This document shows positions 11,296 to 20,394 of a stretch of 64,000 nucleotides of DNA, one piece after another. Under the pieces are notes generated by a model. It did not search any database. It had not been told where the DNA came from and was given only the letters and a program-made list of their open reading frames with translations. Origin of the DNA: Microbacterium mangrovi (GTDB lineage Bacteria; Actinomycetota; Actinomycetes; Actinomycetales; Microbacteriaceae); NCBI RefSeq assembly GCF_000802305.1, contig NZ_JTDK01000006.1, positions 992,001 to 1,056,000 on the forward strand, written 5' to 3'. The position numbers and the translations under genes are program-made. Position 1 is the stretch's first letter, and the number at the start of each line of letters is the position of its first letter.

Positions 11296-12501
11296 TCAGC
11301 GGATGACGGTCAGCCCGTCGGCGACGATACGCCCGTCGTGGACGACGGTGCGGTCCGTGCCGCGATCCATCACCGCCGCCGTCGGCGTTTCGCCGTCCAC
11401 GAGCACCAGGTCGGCGCGGTCGCCGACGGCGACGCCCGGACGATCGCCGACGCCCGTGACCCGCGGGCTCTCGTGCGACATGATGCTCGCGCCGCCCATC
11501 GTGCCGACCGCGAGCGCCAGCTCGATGTGGTCATCGCGGCGGTAGCCGTTCGTGAACGCGAGCTGCCACGTGCGATCGAGCATGTCGCAGTCGCCGTACG
11601 GGCTCCAGTAGTCCCGCTGGCCGTCCTCCCCGAGGCCCACGCGCACGCCGGACTCCACGAGCCGCACGAGCGACAGCTGGTTGCTCGCCGAGGGCGCGAC
11701 CGTGGCCATCGCGACATCCAGCTCGGCGAACTCGTCGATGAGGCGCCGCGACACCGACTCGGAGACACCGCCGAGGTCGTACGCGTGCGACATCGTCACC
11801 TTGCCCTGCATCCCCAGGGCCCGCGTCCGCTCGAGCACGAGGTCCGTGCTGAACACGCCCAGCTCGCCCGGCTCATGCAGGTGGATGTCGACCTCGACCT
11901 GGTACTTCTCGGCGAGGCCGAAAACGATGTCGAGATGCCGGACCGGATCCCGGTCGAGCTGGCACGGGTCGATGCCGCCCATGACGTCCGCGCCCTCCGC
12001 GAGCGCCGCCTCGAGGACCTCGACGGTGCCCTCCTCGCGGAGGATGCCGGCCTGCGGGAAGATCATCACCTGCACGTCGGCGTGGTCACGAAACCGCTCC
12101 TTGGCCGCGACCACCGAGTGGTACTTGCCCAGACGGCAGTCGACGTCCACCTGGGCGTACGTGCGCACGCGGGTCGTTCCCCTGGCGATCATCCGCTCCA
12201 GCGTTCCGGCCACGATCTCGGCGTGCGGGACGTCGGTCTTGCGCCAGTTCTCGCGGTCGTTCATCATCATCCCCCACACCCCGGGTCGTCCCGTGTGGGG
12301 ACGGAACGGCAAGCCGATCCGGCTGGAGTCGAGGTGGACGTGCACGTCGCTGAACGAGGGCAGCGCGAGGCGCCCGCGACCGTCGACCTCGTCGGCGCCG
12401 ACCGGGTCCGCGGACGCGGGCCGCACCCCGGCGATGCGCGGGCCCTCGATCACGAGATCGGACAGCTCTCCGCCCCACGGGCGCACGTTGCGAATATTCA
12501 T
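11296..12501 (-). CDS. Cytosine-deaminase-like amidohydrolase
   Basis: A 401-residue metal-dependent hydrolase of the amidohydrolase superfamily, closest in pattern to cytosine deaminase/CodA-like enzymes. Metal-ligand motifs are in order: HVHLD after beta-strand 1, VDIHLHEPGE in the middle, SHAYDLG, and the late acidic motif GLGEDGQRDYWSPYGDCDML, which corresponds to the DxxxPWYPLG region of CodA. The C-terminal strand (ADLVLVDGETP...VVHDGRIVADG) closes the small beta domain. It probably deaminates or hydrolyses a nucleobase-like or guanidine compound; the substrate is not determinable here. The start lacks a clear ribosome-binding site, and a GAGAAT box lies 6 bases upstream, compatible with a leaderless mRNA. 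Confidence 0.85.
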   Translation of the reverse strand: MNIRNVRPWGGELSDLVIEGPRIAGVRPASADPVGADEVDGRGRLALPSFSDVHVHLDSSRIGLPFRPHTGRPGVWGMMMNDRENWRKTDVPHAEIVAGTLERMIARGTTRVRTYAQVDVDCRLGKYHSVVAAKERFRDHADVQVMIFPQAGILREEGTVEVLEAALAEGADVMGGIDPCQLDRDPVRHLDIVFGLAEKYQVEVDIHLHEPGELGVFSTDLVLERTRALGMQGKVTMSHAYDLGGVSESVSRRLIDEFAELDVAMATVAPSASNQLSLVRLVESGVRVGLGEDGQRDYWSPYGDCDMLDRTWQLAFTNGYRRDDHIELALAVGTMGGASIMSHESPRVTGVGDRPGVAVGDRADLVLVDGETPTAAVMDRGTDRTVVHDGRIVADGLTVIR

Positions 12502-12559
12502 CAGACGATTCTCCCGTGCCGGTCGCCCGCCGACAAGCCGAGGGGGCTGCGCGCGCGAA

Positions 12560-12587
12560 GATGCCCCGGGCCGCAGCCCGGGGCATC
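12560..12587 (-). terminator. Terminator after hpf
   Basis: A perfect 12-bp hairpin, GATGCCCCGGGC with its complement around a CGCA loop, 12 bases downstream of the hpf stop. It separates hpf from the amidohydrolase gene on the same strand. Confidence 0.85.
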
Positions 12588-12598
12588 CGGAATCCGTC

Positions 12599-13261
12599 CT
12601 ACGACGCGAGCTCCTCGGCCGGGGGCGCGACGGTCGCGAGCGAGATCTGTCCGTAGTCCCACCCCTTGCGGCGGTAGACGACGCTCGGGTGGTCGGTGCG
12701 CACGTCGATGAACAGGAAGAAGTCGTGGCCGACCAGCTCCATGCGGTCGACGGCGTCTTCCACCGTCATCCACTCCGCATCGAAGTGCTTCGTGCGGATG
12801 ACGACGGGCGTGTAGCCCTCTTCGTCTTCGTTGCTGCGGATGATCGGGACCTCGCCGGTCGCGACGGCGTGCAGCACGTCGACGGACGCCGGCTGGATGT
12901 CCGTTCCGTGGATGGCTCCGGTGCCCTTGTCGAGGTGCGCGCCGCGCGGGTGCTTGCGGGCACCGACGCGCTTGTCCTTCGCGCGCCGCACCTGTTCGGA
13001 AAGCTTGTCGACGGCGAGGTCGAGTGCCGTGAACTTGTCACCGTCCACTGCCTCGGCACGAACGAGCGGACCTTTGCCGGTGAGCGTCAGCTCGACGGTC
13101 GAGTCCTCGCGTTCGCCATTGTGGTAGGCGCGGTGAGTGACCTTCACGTCCAGGCGCTGTGCGCGCGGGGCGAGGTGCTCGATGCGGGCGGCCTTCTCGT
13201 CCACGATTCCGCGGAACCGATCCGAGATGCTCACGCCCACGCCGACGATGCTGGTTTCCAT
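12599..13261 (-). CDS. hpf: Ribosome hibernation promoting factor, long form
   Basis: A 220-residue long-form HPF. The N-terminal ~100 residues (METSIVGVGVSISDRFRGIV...) match the YfiA/HPF domain that binds the 30S decoding region, and the C-terminal ~60 residues (MELVGHDFFLFIDVRTD, YRRKGWDYGQISL) form the dimerisation domain that joins two ribosomes into 100S particles. The ATG at 13261 is chosen over upstream in-frame codons because it has a strong AAGGAGG site and the family's N-terminus. A near-consensus promoter and a leader hairpin are visible upstream. It lies between comF and secA in most actinobacteria; secA has been displaced here. Confidence 0.96.
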   Translation of the reverse strand: METSIVGVGVSISDRFRGIVDEKAARIEHLAPRAQRLDVKVTHRAYHNGEREDSTVELTLTGKGPLVRAEAVDGDKFTALDLAVDKLSEQVRRAKDKRVGARKHPRGAHLDKGTGAIHGTDIQPASVDVLHAVATGEVPIIRSNEDEEGYTPVVIRTKHFDAEWMTVEDAVDRMELVGHDFFLFIDVRTDHPSVVYRRKGWDYGQISLATVAPPAEELAS

Positions 13262-13276
13262 CCTTGCCTCCTTGCT

Positions 13277-13354
13277 CCGGTCCGGCCGGGAAGGACCGGA
13301 CAATCGGTCGCCTTGTGTGCCCCCCACCGTAGTCGGGACTCCCCGCCCTGTCAC
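13277..13354 (-). promoter_or_regulatory. hpf promoter and leader hairpin
   Basis: On the minus strand there is GTGACA at 13354-13349, a 17-bp spacer, and TACGGT at 13331-13326, a good sigma-70-type promoter. In the leader, CCGGTCC and GGACCGG (13293-13299 and 13277-13283) can form a 7-bp hairpin that ends three bases before the AAGGAGG ribosome-binding site. Confidence 0.65.
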
Positions 13355-13395
13355 CCCGTTTTGCGAATGATTTCACCCGATGATTCGTGTGTGCG

Positions 13396-14100
13396 TCACC
13401 TCGGCGTTCCTTCTGATTCATCTCGGCGTGGCGTCGCTGCCAGCGCGGCGATGGCGACTAATGAGGCACCGGCGGCCAGGAGCGTACGACGGGCCTCGGC
13501 GAGCGTCGCCCCGGTCGTGATGACGTCGTCGACCAGCAGGATGCCTCGCCCGTGCACCCCGCGGGCTCTCATGCTCCCGGCCACGTTCCGGCGCCGGGCC
13601 TCCCGGTCGAGGCCCCGCTGGTCGCCGGTCGCCCGTGCCGCAAGCAGCAGTCGCGCCGGATGCAGCCCGGCCCGCGAGGCGAGCAGTTCGACCGGGCGGA
13701 AGCCCCGGCGTCGCAATCCGGCCCGGGACGCGGGAACACACACGACGGTCCATCCGCCCGGTGCCGCAGCCGGCGGACACTCGGCGACGGCCGCCGCCGC
13801 CGCCGCGCGGAGCGCGCCGGCGAGGGGGCGGGCGAGGCCCGTGCGCCCCTCCTCCTTGAACGCGCGGATGGTGCGGGCGCGAGGACCGTCGAAGACGAGT
13901 CCGGCGTGCGCGGCGAAGCCGGCGACCGGTCGCCGGCGCACCCGGGGCGCCAGCGCCGACCGACACGGCTCGCACAGGCCGATCCCCCCGGTCGTGCACC
14001 CCGCGCAGTGCACGGGAAGGATCAGTGCGAGCGCGTCGGCCGCCGCACGGCGCAGCGACGGCACGGCCCGGGCGGCCAAGTCATCCGGAAGGAGGGTCAT
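13396..14100 (-). CDS. comF: ComF family phosphoribosyltransferase-like protein
   Basis: A 234-residue ComF-family protein. A zinc-binding Cys cluster at the N-terminus (CAGCTTGGIGLCEPC) is followed by a phosphoribosyltransferase fold whose PRPP-binding signature ILLVDDVITTGATL lies near the C-terminus. ComF is linked to DNA uptake in competent bacteria, but in actinobacteria it is conserved beside lpqB without proven competence function. The ATG at 14100 gives a family-typical N-terminus (MTLLPDDLAARAV); the ribosome-binding site is weak. The 109-base gap to lpqB holds no clear terminator, so it may be read from the mtrAB-lpqB transcript. Confidence 0.9.
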   Translation of the reverse strand: MTLLPDDLAARAVPSLRRAAADALALILPVHCAGCTTGGIGLCEPCRSALAPRVRRRPVAGFAAHAGLVFDGPRARTIRAFKEEGRTGLARPLAGALRAAAAAAVAECPPAAAPGGWTVVCVPASRAGLRRRGFRPVELLASRAGLHPARLLLAARATGDQRGLDREARRRNVAGSMRARGVHGRGILLVDDVITTGATLAEARRTLLAAGASLVAIAALAATPRRDESEGTPR

Positions 14101-14209
14101 CACCCGATCATCGTGGCAACAGGCGGGATCGCGCCGGTGGCATCCATCCGCCTGTGGATGACGGCGCGGCGACACGGCGGGCCTGTGGAGAACGGACCCC
14201 CGGAGGCGG

Positions 14210-15910
14210 CTACTGCGGCAGCCCCTGCACCGTGCCCAGCACGGTGATGCCCGCGGCGGCCAGTTCCCAGTTCGAGCCGCGTTGGTTGTACAGCGTGCCG
14301 TCGGCGCTGCGGACACGCACCACCGTGCCGGTGGAACCGGCGATCGTCGCCGCCCCCGACGGGCCCGCGGTGCCGGTCGCCGGTCCGCCGATCGTCTGCG
14401 CGACGACAGTGAGACCCGCGGAGTCGTGGGCGACGACGCCCACCGTCGTGTCGTCGAGCCAGGTCAGGTCGATGCCGTTGCCGGGAAGGGTGCCGAGGAG
14501 CATCGGCTGGCCGAGGCTCTGCGGAGCGCCGTCCGTGCCGCGCACGATGCCGGCGACCTCCACCTGCGGCTGACCGCCGACCGTGACGATCGCCGCGAGC
14601 CGGGTGCCGTCCCGAGAGACCGACATCGCCGTGAGGTGGGATGCCTCCGGCCAGGCGCCCGCCACCGAGATCTGCCGACCCGCCGGGTTGTACGCGTGCA
14701 CCGCCGCGGGGGCTGACGCCGGTGCGCTCCAGATGTACCCCTGGGGGTCGATCCCCGGCGCGACGAGGCCGCTGCGATGATCGAGCAGGAGTGCCTGCCC
14801 CTTGGCCGGAACCCGCTGCACCGCACCGCTGCGATCGCGCACCGCCGCGGTGGTCTGGTCGGCCGAGATCTGCATCGCGGTCGGACCGGTGTGCGCGATC
14901 GCGGGTGACAGCCCCGGGATCTGGTCGACGCCGGTGCCGTTGGACTGCAGGTATCCCACGCCCTTTCCCGTCTGCACGAACGGCTGCGCCCGAATCGCGG
15001 TGGATGCCGTGGACACCGCGTGCGCCGCGAGGGTCGTCCCGCCGGCGGTCATCGCGACCTCGCTCACGCCAGCGGTCTTCAGGCTCGCCTCCAGCTGGGT
15101 CTGCATCCGGTCGAGGGTCGTCTGCTGTGCGGCGAGCGCGCCGCCGGACAGCGGCACCTTCGCGGCCCCGCTGTCGACGGCGACAGACGGAGGGTCCAGC
15201 GCGACGTTGTCCGGGAACGCGCTGGCGATGCTGCCGGCCAGCCAGGGACTGGGCTTACCGTCGATGAGCTCCTTCGCGATCTGCGTGACCGCGTTCGTGG
15301 CCGGGAACCAGCGCACGTCGGGCACGAGGTACTTCCAGGTTGGGTCGAAATACATCAGCTCGTACTGGCGGTACACGCTGCCGAACTGGTCGGCGCCGAG
15401 CACGACGCCGTTCGGCGCCTTGGAGATGCGCCACTGGCCGTCGACCTTCACCAGGGTGAACGGAAGCGGCGTCTGACCGCCCTCGGACGGCGTGTAGGCG
15501 CCGGTGGCATCCACCCCCGCGGTGGGCGAGGCGGTCAGCGTCACCTGGTTGTTACTCGGGCTCGCGTAGCGCCGCTGGGACCGGTCGTCGATCGTCACGC
15601 TCGCCCGCGGATCCCACTTGTTCTTCAAAATGGGCGCGAGGTAGAGCCTGGCGGTCGCCCAGTTGTCCTGCGGACCCGATCCGGCATCGATGAAACCCTG
15701 CACGATCTGCTCGGGGGACGCGCCGGTCTGGGGCTTCTGCGGCGTGAACGTGAAGTCCGGCGGCGCGACCGCGCCAGGAGGCAGCCCCTCCTGCACCGGG
15801 CCGCTCGTCGGCAGGCCCGCGCACGCGGTGAGTGCGCCCAGCAGCACGGCCACCAGCATCAGGATGCCCCCGCGCCGCGCACCCCTGCGAGCATTCGGCC
15901 GACGGCTCAT
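14210..15910 (-). CDS. lpqB: Lipoprotein LpqB
   Basis: A 566-residue lipoprotein with a basic N-terminus, hydrophobic segment and lipobox LTAC with the lipidated Cys at residue 30. A GerMN domain follows in the N-terminal half and a beta-propeller-like LpqB C-terminal domain fills the rest. LpqB modulates the MtrB sensor kinase at the cell surface and influences cell division and envelope homeostasis. Its ATG start overlaps the mtrB stop (ATGA), so the two are translationally coupled, as in other actinobacteria. Confidence 0.95.
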   Translation of the reverse strand: MSRRPNARRGARRGGILMLVAVLLGALTACAGLPTSGPVQEGLPPGAVAPPDFTFTPQKPQTGASPEQIVQGFIDAGSGPQDNWATARLYLAPILKNKWDPRASVTIDDRSQRRYASPSNNQVTLTASPTAGVDATGAYTPSEGGQTPLPFTLVKVDGQWRISKAPNGVVLGADQFGSVYRQYELMYFDPTWKYLVPDVRWFPATNAVTQIAKELIDGKPSPWLAGSIASAFPDNVALDPPSVAVDSGAAKVPLSGGALAAQQTTLDRMQTQLEASLKTAGVSEVAMTAGGTTLAAHAVSTASTAIRAQPFVQTGKGVGYLQSNGTGVDQIPGLSPAIAHTGPTAMQISADQTTAAVRDRSGAVQRVPAKGQALLLDHRSGLVAPGIDPQGYIWSAPASAPAAVHAYNPAGRQISVAGAWPEASHLTAMSVSRDGTRLAAIVTVGGQPQVEVAGIVRGTDGAPQSLGQPMLLGTLPGNGIDLTWLDDTTVGVVAHDSAGLTVVAQTIGGPATGTAGPSGAATIAGSTGTVVRVRSADGTLYNQRGSNWELAAAGITVLGTVQGLPQ

Positions 15911-17628
15911 GAGCCCGCCTCCGTCCGCGGCAGCACGATCGGCTGGGTCACTCCCAGACTGTCGAACGAGGGCGACTCGTCGCCCGGGTCGGTCGGCACC
16001 GGCGAGCGCCCGTCGAATGCCTGACCCGGACGGGGAAGGGTGAGAACGAAGTTCGTGCCGCGGCCGGGCTGCGACCACACCGTCAGGGTGCCGCCGTGGA
16101 GGGTCGCGTCACCGAGCGAGATGGAGAGTCCGAGTCCGGTCCCGCCGATCGTCCGCTTGCGCGACGGATCCGCGCGCCAGAACCGGTCGAACACCCGCTC
16201 GGCATCCGCCGGCGTCATCCCCATCCCGAAGTCGCGGACGCCGATGGCGACGGCCTGCTGGTCGCTGTCGACGGTGACCACGATCGGCTTGCCCTCGCCG
16301 TGCTCGATGGCGTTGCCGAGGAGGTTGCGCACGATCCGCCGCACCCGCCGCGGGTCCATCTCGACCGGCGAGTACCCGCCGGGTGCGACCAGGCGCACGT
16401 CGGTGCCGAACTGCTCGGCCAGCTGCGCCATGGACCCGATCACGTCCTCCGCGAGGTGGGCCAGACTCGTGGGCTCGAGTTCGAGCTGCACCGATCCGGC
16501 GTCGTAGCGGCTGATCTCGAGCAGATCGGTCAGCAGCACCTCGAAGCGCTGCACCTGCGTGTGCAGCAGTTCGGCGGACCGGGACATCGCCGGGTCGAAT
16601 TCGTCGCGGTGGTCGTTGAGCACGTCCGAGGCGAGCTTGATGGTCGTCAGCGGCGTGCGCAACTCGTGCGAGACGTCCGACACGAACCTCTGCTGCACGA
16701 GCGACAGGTCGCCGAGCTCCTTGATCTGCGACTGGATGCTGTCGGCCATCGCGTTGAACGACCGGCCGAGCGTGGCGAGTTCGTCATCGCCGTGCACCGC
16801 GAGCCGCACGTCGAGGTTGCCCGCGGCGAGTTCGGCGCTGGTGTCGGCGGCCTGCCGGATCGGGGTGGTCACCGATCGCAGCACGAACCACGAGATCGCT
16901 GCGATGAGCAGCACGAGCGCCGTGCCGACGATCCACAGCGTCGCCTGGACGAACGAGAGCGTCTGGGATGCCACGGACAGGTCGAACGCGAGATAAAGCT
17001 CGTAGGGGCCGACGTCCGGCACCACGAGCTGCTGCCCCACGATGATGCCCGGCATCGTGTGACCGGTGCCGTCCGGGAGCGCGACCGACTGCCACCACTG
17101 GGTGTCGGAGCGCGTCGACGAGCGCACGTGCTTGCGCAGCTGGGGAGAGATGAGCTCCGGGTCCAGACCGTCGGTGTGGATGTCCTGCAGCGCCAGCTGG
17201 GACGACGACGTGCTGATGCGGATGACCGCGATCCGATCCGTGGAGGACTGCTGCGCGATCGAGCGCGCCACCGACTGGATGAGGTTCTGGATCTGCACCG
17301 GGTCGCCCTGCACGACCGCGTCGTCCAGGGTCGTCTGGGCGGTGTCGGTGGCCCGCCGGGAGTCCGAGAGCACCTGGTCGCGGCGCGAGTTGAAGAGATC
17401 GTTCTGGATGGCGAGCGCCATCGAGATGCATGCGACCAGGATGGTCAGCGCGGTCAGCGCGAGCGCGACCAGCACCGTGCGGAAGCGCAGCGAGCGGTGC
17501 CACAGCTGGGCGAGGTTGTCGGGCCAGGCGCGCCAGTCCCGCCAGGTGCGCAGGCGCAGCTGGGCCGCACCCGGCGCAGCCTCCTCGGCGTGCGGCATCC
17601 TCAGCATCCCGCTCTCCGTCGCCTGCAC
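15907..17628 (-). CDS. mtrB: Sensor histidine kinase MtrB
   Basis: A 573-residue membrane sensor kinase. Transmembrane helices lie near residues 50-74 and 228-250 and enclose an extracytoplasmic sensor domain. A HAMP domain follows (about 251-303), then the dimerisation/phosphoacceptor domain with SHELRTP and the phosphorylated His at 321, then the ATPase domain with N, G1 and G2 boxes (NLLGNAIEHG, GIGVRDFGMGM, GTGLGLSI). With MtrA and LpqB it controls cell-wall hydrolases and division. The GTG start at 17628 lies 12 bases after the mtrA stop; ATG codons at residues 8 and 11 are alternatives. Confidence 0.95.
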   Translation of the reverse strand: MQATESGMLRMPHAEEAAPGAAQLRLRTWRDWRAWPDNLAQLWHRSLRFRTVLVALALTALTILVACISMALAIQNDLFNSRRDQVLSDSRRATDTAQTTLDDAVVQGDPVQIQNLIQSVARSIAQQSSTDRIAVIRISTSSSQLALQDIHTDGLDPELISPQLRKHVRSSTRSDTQWWQSVALPDGTGHTMPGIIVGQQLVVPDVGPYELYLAFDLSVASQTLSFVQATLWIVGTALVLLIAAISWFVLRSVTTPIRQAADTSAELAAGNLDVRLAVHGDDELATLGRSFNAMADSIQSQIKELGDLSLVQQRFVSDVSHELRTPLTTIKLASDVLNDHRDEFDPAMSRSAELLHTQVQRFEVLLTDLLEISRYDAGSVQLELEPTSLAHLAEDVIGSMAQLAEQFGTDVRLVAPGGYSPVEMDPRRVRRIVRNLLGNAIEHGEGKPIVVTVDSDQQAVAIGVRDFGMGMTPADAERVFDRFWRADPSRKRTIGGTGLGLSISLGDATLHGGTLTVWSQPGRGTNFVLTLPRPGQAFDGRSPVPTDPGDESPSFDSLGVTQPIVLPRTEAGS

Positions 17629-17640
17629 CCGGGGCCTGGG

Positions 17641-18321
17641 CTACCGGGACCGGCCGGCCCGGTAGCCGACGCCGCGCACCGTGGTGATGATGCGCGGGTT
17701 GTCGGGGTCGGCCTCGATCTTGGCCCGCAGCCGCTGCACGTGCACGTTCACCAGGCGCGTGTCGGCCTTGTAGTGGTAGCCCCAGACCTGTTCCAGCAGC
17801 GCCTCGCGGGAGAACACCTGCTGCGGCTTGGAGGCGAGTGCGACGAGGAGATCGAACTCCAGCGGGGTGAGCGGGATGACCTCGTCCTCCCGCCGCACCT
17901 CGTGCCCGGAGACGTCCACGACGAGATCGCCGATATGCATCGCCTCGGGCTGCACGGTCACGGCAGGCCGCAGCCGGGTGCGGATCCGGGCGACGAGCTC
18001 CTTCGGGTTGAAGGGCTTGACGATGTAGTCGTCGGCTCCGGCCTCGAGCCCGGCCACCACATCTTCGGCGTCGGCGCGGGCCGTGAGCATGATGATCGGC
18101 ACTCCCGACTCGGCGCGGATGCGCGTGCAGATCTCCGTGCCGTCCATGCCCGGCAGCATGAGGTCCAGGAGGACGAGGTCGGGCTCCTCGGCGCGCCAGG
18201 TGTCGAGCGCCTCGGCTCCGTCGGCGCAGAACACGACCTCGAAGCCCTCGGTCTCGAGGACGATGCCGATCATCTCTGCCAGGGCCGTGTCGTCGTCGAC
18301 CACCAGGATCCGTGAAGTCAT
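17641..18321 (-). CDS. mtrA: Response regulator MtrA
   Basis: A 226-residue OmpR/PhoB-type response regulator, the partner of MtrB. The receiver domain shows the acidic pocket (VVDDD, residues 7-11), phosphoacceptor D53 (LLDLMLPGMD) and conserved K102 (VKPFNP). The C-terminal winged helix ends in TTVRGVGYRAG. MtrA is normally essential and regulates cell-wall hydrolase and replication genes. The ATG at 18321 gives the canonical MTSRILVVDDD N-terminus. GAAGGA lies 13 bases upstream, rather far, so translation initiation may be moderate. First gene of the mtrA-mtrB-lpqB operon. Confidence 0.96.
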   Translation of the reverse strand: MTSRILVVDDDTALAEMIGIVLETEGFEVVFCADGAEALDTWRAEEPDLVLLDLMLPGMDGTEICTRIRAESGVPIIMLTARADAEDVVAGLEAGADDYIVKPFNPKELVARIRTRLRPAVTVQPEAMHIGDLVVDVSGHEVRREDEVIPLTPLEFDLLVALASKPQQVFSREALLEQVWGYHYKADTRLVNVHVQRLRAKIEADPDNPRIITTVRGVGYRAGRSR

Positions 18322-18499
18322 GGCTGTGGGTACACATCCTTCGTCCGTCGGGGCGCGCGCGGATAGCGGTCCCCAAGATTCCGGATCAAGGCTAGTCCAG
18401 AGACCCGGCATCGCGGTTCAGGCTGCCGATCGGCCGATCTCGACGGCCGGTGTCGGGAGCGTGTGTCACGATGGACGCACGACGCTTCGAGGAGTCGCC

Positions 18500-19741
18500 A
18501 TGAGCGCATATCCGACCTGGACCCCGGCATCCCGCCCGGGGATCGTGCCGTTGCACCCGCTCGGATTCGGCACGATCCTGGGGCGCTCGTTCGCCGCGCT
18601 GCGGCACAACCCGCGGGTCCTGCTCGGGTTCGCGCTCGCCGTGCAGGGCGCCGCCTATCTGATCGGCATCGCGCTGGTCGGCGGCGTGTCGTTCGCCATG
18701 TTCTCGCGTCTGGACAACGTGCAGCCGGGCTCCAGCGCGTACGACCAGATCATGGCCGGATCGGTCGGCGTCACGGTGCTCGTCGCCGTCGTGGTGAGCC
18801 TGCTGATGGGCGCGTTCGGGGTGCTGGTGCAGGGCGTCGTCGTGATCGACGTCGCCCGCGGCGTGCTCGCCGAACGACCGACGCTGCGTGAGATCTGGGC
18901 GCAGGTGCGTCCGGTGGCCTGGCGGCTCATCGGCTACGCCGCCCTGCTCACACTGGCCGCCATGATCGGAGTCGCCCTGGCCGCCGCGGTCGGCGTCGGC
19001 GTCGGTGCGGCCCTCGGCGCGGGAGCGGCAGGATGGGCGGTCGGCGTCCTGCTGACCGTGCTCGCTCTCACGGCGGGGCTGCCGGTGTGGCTGTGGCTGA
19101 GCGCCAAGCTCGCCCTCGTGCCGGCCGCGATCCTGCTCGAACGGGCAACGGTCATGGGCGGCATCGCACGATCCTGGCGGCTCACGCGGCGCCGTTTCTG
19201 GGCCGTACTGGGCGTCATCGTCGTGATCTGGCTGGCGTTCTTCGCCCTCGGCCAGGTGGTCGCGGTGCCCTTCTCGCTGATCGGCAGTCTCACCGGCAGC
19301 GTCATCGCCCCGACCGGCGGCGACACGCAGGGCCTCGTGGTGCAGATCGTCGTGTCCGCGATCGTCCAGGTCGTCGTGCTGATCATCCAGCTCGTCGGGT
19401 CGATCGTCCAGTCGACGGCATCCTGCCTGCTCTACGTGGACTGCCGCATGCGCCACGAGGGACTCGATCTCGACCTGCTCGCGTTCGTCGAACGGCGGGA
19501 TGCCGGTGAAGAGGACCTGCCCGACCCGTTCACCGCCGGAATCGGACGCATCGCCGCCCCGCGTCTCGCCGCGCCGCCCGCACCCTGGGGGCCGCCGCCG
19601 CAGCCGGCGTGGGGCCCGCCGCCGCAGGGTGCGTCCGCCCCCTGGGGCCCGCCCCCGCAGCCCCCGCAGGCCGCGCCCGCTGCCACCCCGCCCACGCCGG
19701 GCGAAGCGGCTCCCCCGCCCCCGATGGCGCCGCCGCGCTGA
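18500..19741 (+). CDS. Membrane protein with proline-rich C-terminal tail
   Basis: A 413-residue integral membrane protein. About six hydrophobic helices span residues 30-330, in the pattern of the glycerophosphoryl-diester-phosphodiesterase membrane-domain family often found near DUF4129 genes. The last ~55 residues form a low-complexity tail rich in Pro, Gly, Ala and Trp (repeated APWGPPPQ units) that is probably cytoplasmic and flexible. An AGGAG site 7 bases before the ATG supports the start. Its stop overlaps the start of the DUF4129 gene (TGATG). Function unknown; it opens the DUF4129-DUF4350-MoxR-DUF58 operon. Confidence 0.8.
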   Translation: MSAYPTWTPASRPGIVPLHPLGFGTILGRSFAALRHNPRVLLGFALAVQGAAYLIGIALVGGVSFAMFSRLDNVQPGSSAYDQIMAGSVGVTVLVAVVVSLLMGAFGVLVQGVVVIDVARGVLAERPTLREIWAQVRPVAWRLIGYAALLTLAAMIGVALAAAVGVGVGAALGAGAAGWAVGVLLTVLALTAGLPVWLWLSAKLALVPAAILLERATVMGGIARSWRLTRRRFWAVLGVIVVIWLAFFALGQVVAVPFSLIGSLTGSVIAPTGGDTQGLVVQIVVSAIVQVVVLIIQLVGSIVQSTASCLLYVDCRMRHEGLDLDLLAFVERRDAGEEDLPDPFTAGIGRIAAPRLAAPPAPWGPPPQPAWGPPPQGASAPWGPPPQPPQAAPAATPPTPGEAAPPPPMAPPR

Positions 19742-20394
19742 TGCGCCCGCTGTCCGACTCCGCGCCGCCGCTCACGCCCGACGGCGCGACGGCGCAGAGC
19801 TGGGCGCGCGAAGAACTCCGCGATCCCGCCTACGCCGCCGCGCACCCGACGGCGTTCGACCGGTTCGCGCGTTCCGTGCAGGAGTTCTTCCTGCACCTGT
19901 TCGACGCGGGCGCCCCCGGCGATTCCGGACGCTGGCTGGCGGTCATCGCCTGCGTCGTCCTGGTCGTCCTGCTGATCGTCGCCGTCGTGCTGTGGGGCCG
20001 TCCTCGCGCACGTCGGCGCGCCGCCGCGGGCGACGAGCCGTCGCTGTTCGGCGACGTCGAGCATCGCACCGCCGCGCAGCTGCGCAAGGCGGCCGCCGCC
20101 GCGGCGGACCGCGCCGACTGGGACACCGCGGTCATCCTCCGTCAGCGCGCGCTGGCCCGCGGACTGGCCGAACGAGGCCTGCTCGACACCCCTCCGGGCA
20201 CCACCGTGCACGGATTCGCACGCAGCGCCGCCGTCCTGCTGCCCGACCTGCGCGACGAGCTGGATGCCGCCGCGACCGCGTTCGACGACGTGCGATACCT
20301 GCGACTCCCGGGCACGGCCGAGAGGTACGCACGGGTGGCGCACGTGGATGATGCCGCGGCATCCCGGACCGTGGCGGCCGAGGCGACGACGTGA
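19741..20394 (+). CDS. DUF4129 domain protein
   Basis: A 217-residue protein with one transmembrane helix (about residues 62-82) and a cytoplasmic DUF4129 domain in the C-terminal half, recognisable by the helical segment HGFARSAAVLLPDLRDELD and the FDDVRY motif. DUF4129 proteins occur beside MoxR/DUF58 modules; some relatives carry it fused to transglutaminase domains. It is coupled to both neighbours by TGATG and GTGA overlaps. The function is probably that of a membrane component of a MoxR-dependent maturation complex; this is inferred from conserved context. Confidence 0.85.
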   Translation: MRPLSDSAPPLTPDGATAQSWAREELRDPAYAAAHPTAFDRFARSVQEFFLHLFDAGAPGDSGRWLAVIACVVLVVLLIVAVVLWGRPRARRRAAAGDEPSLFGDVEHRTAAQLRKAAAAAADRADWDTAVILRQRALARGLAERGLLDTPPGTTVHGFARSAAVLLPDLRDELDAAATAFDDVRYLRLPGTAERYARVAHVDDAAASRTVAAEATT

